Assembly: GCA_018883325.1 (NCBI GenBank)
Contig: VEQH01000016.1
Location: forward strand, 1-61,800
DNA from: Flavobacteriales bacterium
Lineage (GTDB): Bacteria > Bacteroidota > Bacteroidia > Flavobacteriales_D > Crocinitomicaceae
Direction: 5' to 3'
Length of the DNA: 61,800 bases
Shown piece by piece: positions 61,593 through 61,800 of the stretch (positions within the stretch are counted from its first letter, which is position 1; every line of letters starts with the position of its first letter). Under the pieces are notes generated by a model. The model had not been told where the DNA came from. It saw only the letters and a program-made list of their open reading frames with translations, and ran no database searches. Both the position numbers and the translations under genes were made by a program.

Positions 61593-61800
61593 TTCTTTAT
61601 TTTTAGTTCGCCAAAGATAAACATTTGATTGAATTAGATGTTTTCCAAAATGGGTTAACTTTTATGATTTACAGGGTTAATTTTATTTTGAGGTGCTGGG
61701 ATTAAATCACCATGCTCAATCTAAAGTGAAAAAAGTCCAAATCTCTAGAACCATTATTTTTTCTTATGGCCTCTTTTATCTTCGCATTTACACTTTCAGC
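61593..61800. other. End of window: intergenic, probable promoter of the next gene
   Basis: No gene start is visible. TATCTTCG at 61777-61784 is the same -7 box variant as before katG and the foldase gene and probably drives a rightward gene outside the window. The operon of PaaE-like genes starts leftward at 61592. Confidence 0.5.

Overview
The window looks like chromosomal DNA of a low-GC Bacteroidota, most likely Flavobacteriales and possibly Fluviicola/Crocinitomicaceae-like (inference). The signs are TAnnTTTG-type promoter boxes, many type IX secretion (T9SS) features (PorP/SprF, PorV/PorQ, C-terminal sorting domains), SusC-like TonB receptor architecture, a bacteroidete GGGP-synthase-type prenyltransferase and a single-chain glycyl-tRNA synthetase.

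Region 1 (1-5400) is the integrase end of an integrative element. It holds a tyrosine recombinase, a small XRE regulator, a Rep-like protein resembling phage/plasmid gene II/X initiators, a DUF4747-like protein, a zinc-ribbon membrane protein and a small lipoprotein. It appears to end at 5375-5398 in a tRNA 3'-end-like fragment followed by a terminator, which I read as an attachment site. The other end lies left of the window.

Region 2 (5400-16320) mixes chromosomal genes with scars. A 121-bp MITE-like element with a 5-bp target duplication sits inside a relic of a DUF1016/YhcG-type gene. Four tandem paralogous lipoproteins follow, then pheS-ytxJ and a glutaminyl cyclotransferase. Next comes a MazF-type toxin with an atypical long partner; this pair is bracketed by two copies of the cyclotransferase 3' end. 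A DUF2279 gene, an exported catalase-peroxidase (katG) broken by one in-frame TAA, and three tandem 223-bp hairpin-forming repeats complete the region.

Region 3 (16320-42990) is mostly housekeeping and envelope genes: a GT39-like transferase, glyS, a 2001-residue outer-membrane/Ig-repeat protein, a SurA/PpiD-like foldase, 5-formyl-THF cyclo-ligase, rnhB, a DUF5723-TSP3-OmpA protein, an acyl-CoA thioesterase, an M43 metalloprotease with T9SS tail, uvrC, nadC, and an overlapping PPTase / GGGP synthase / small membrane protein chain.

Region 4 (43000-61800) contains a three-gene TonB receptor / T9SS cargo / PorV-PorQ-like operon, greA-HIT, an SGNH/PKD secreted protein, a membrane acyltransferase-like protein, an overlapping PorP/SprF plus OmpA-type pair, and an operon of two PaaE-like reductases with a short-chain dehydrogenase. 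The strongest unusual observations are the att-bounded Rep/integrase element, the MITE with exact target duplication, the toxin module flanked by duplicated gene ends, the interrupted katG, the 223-bp tandem hairpin repeat and the 17-repeat giant surface protein.
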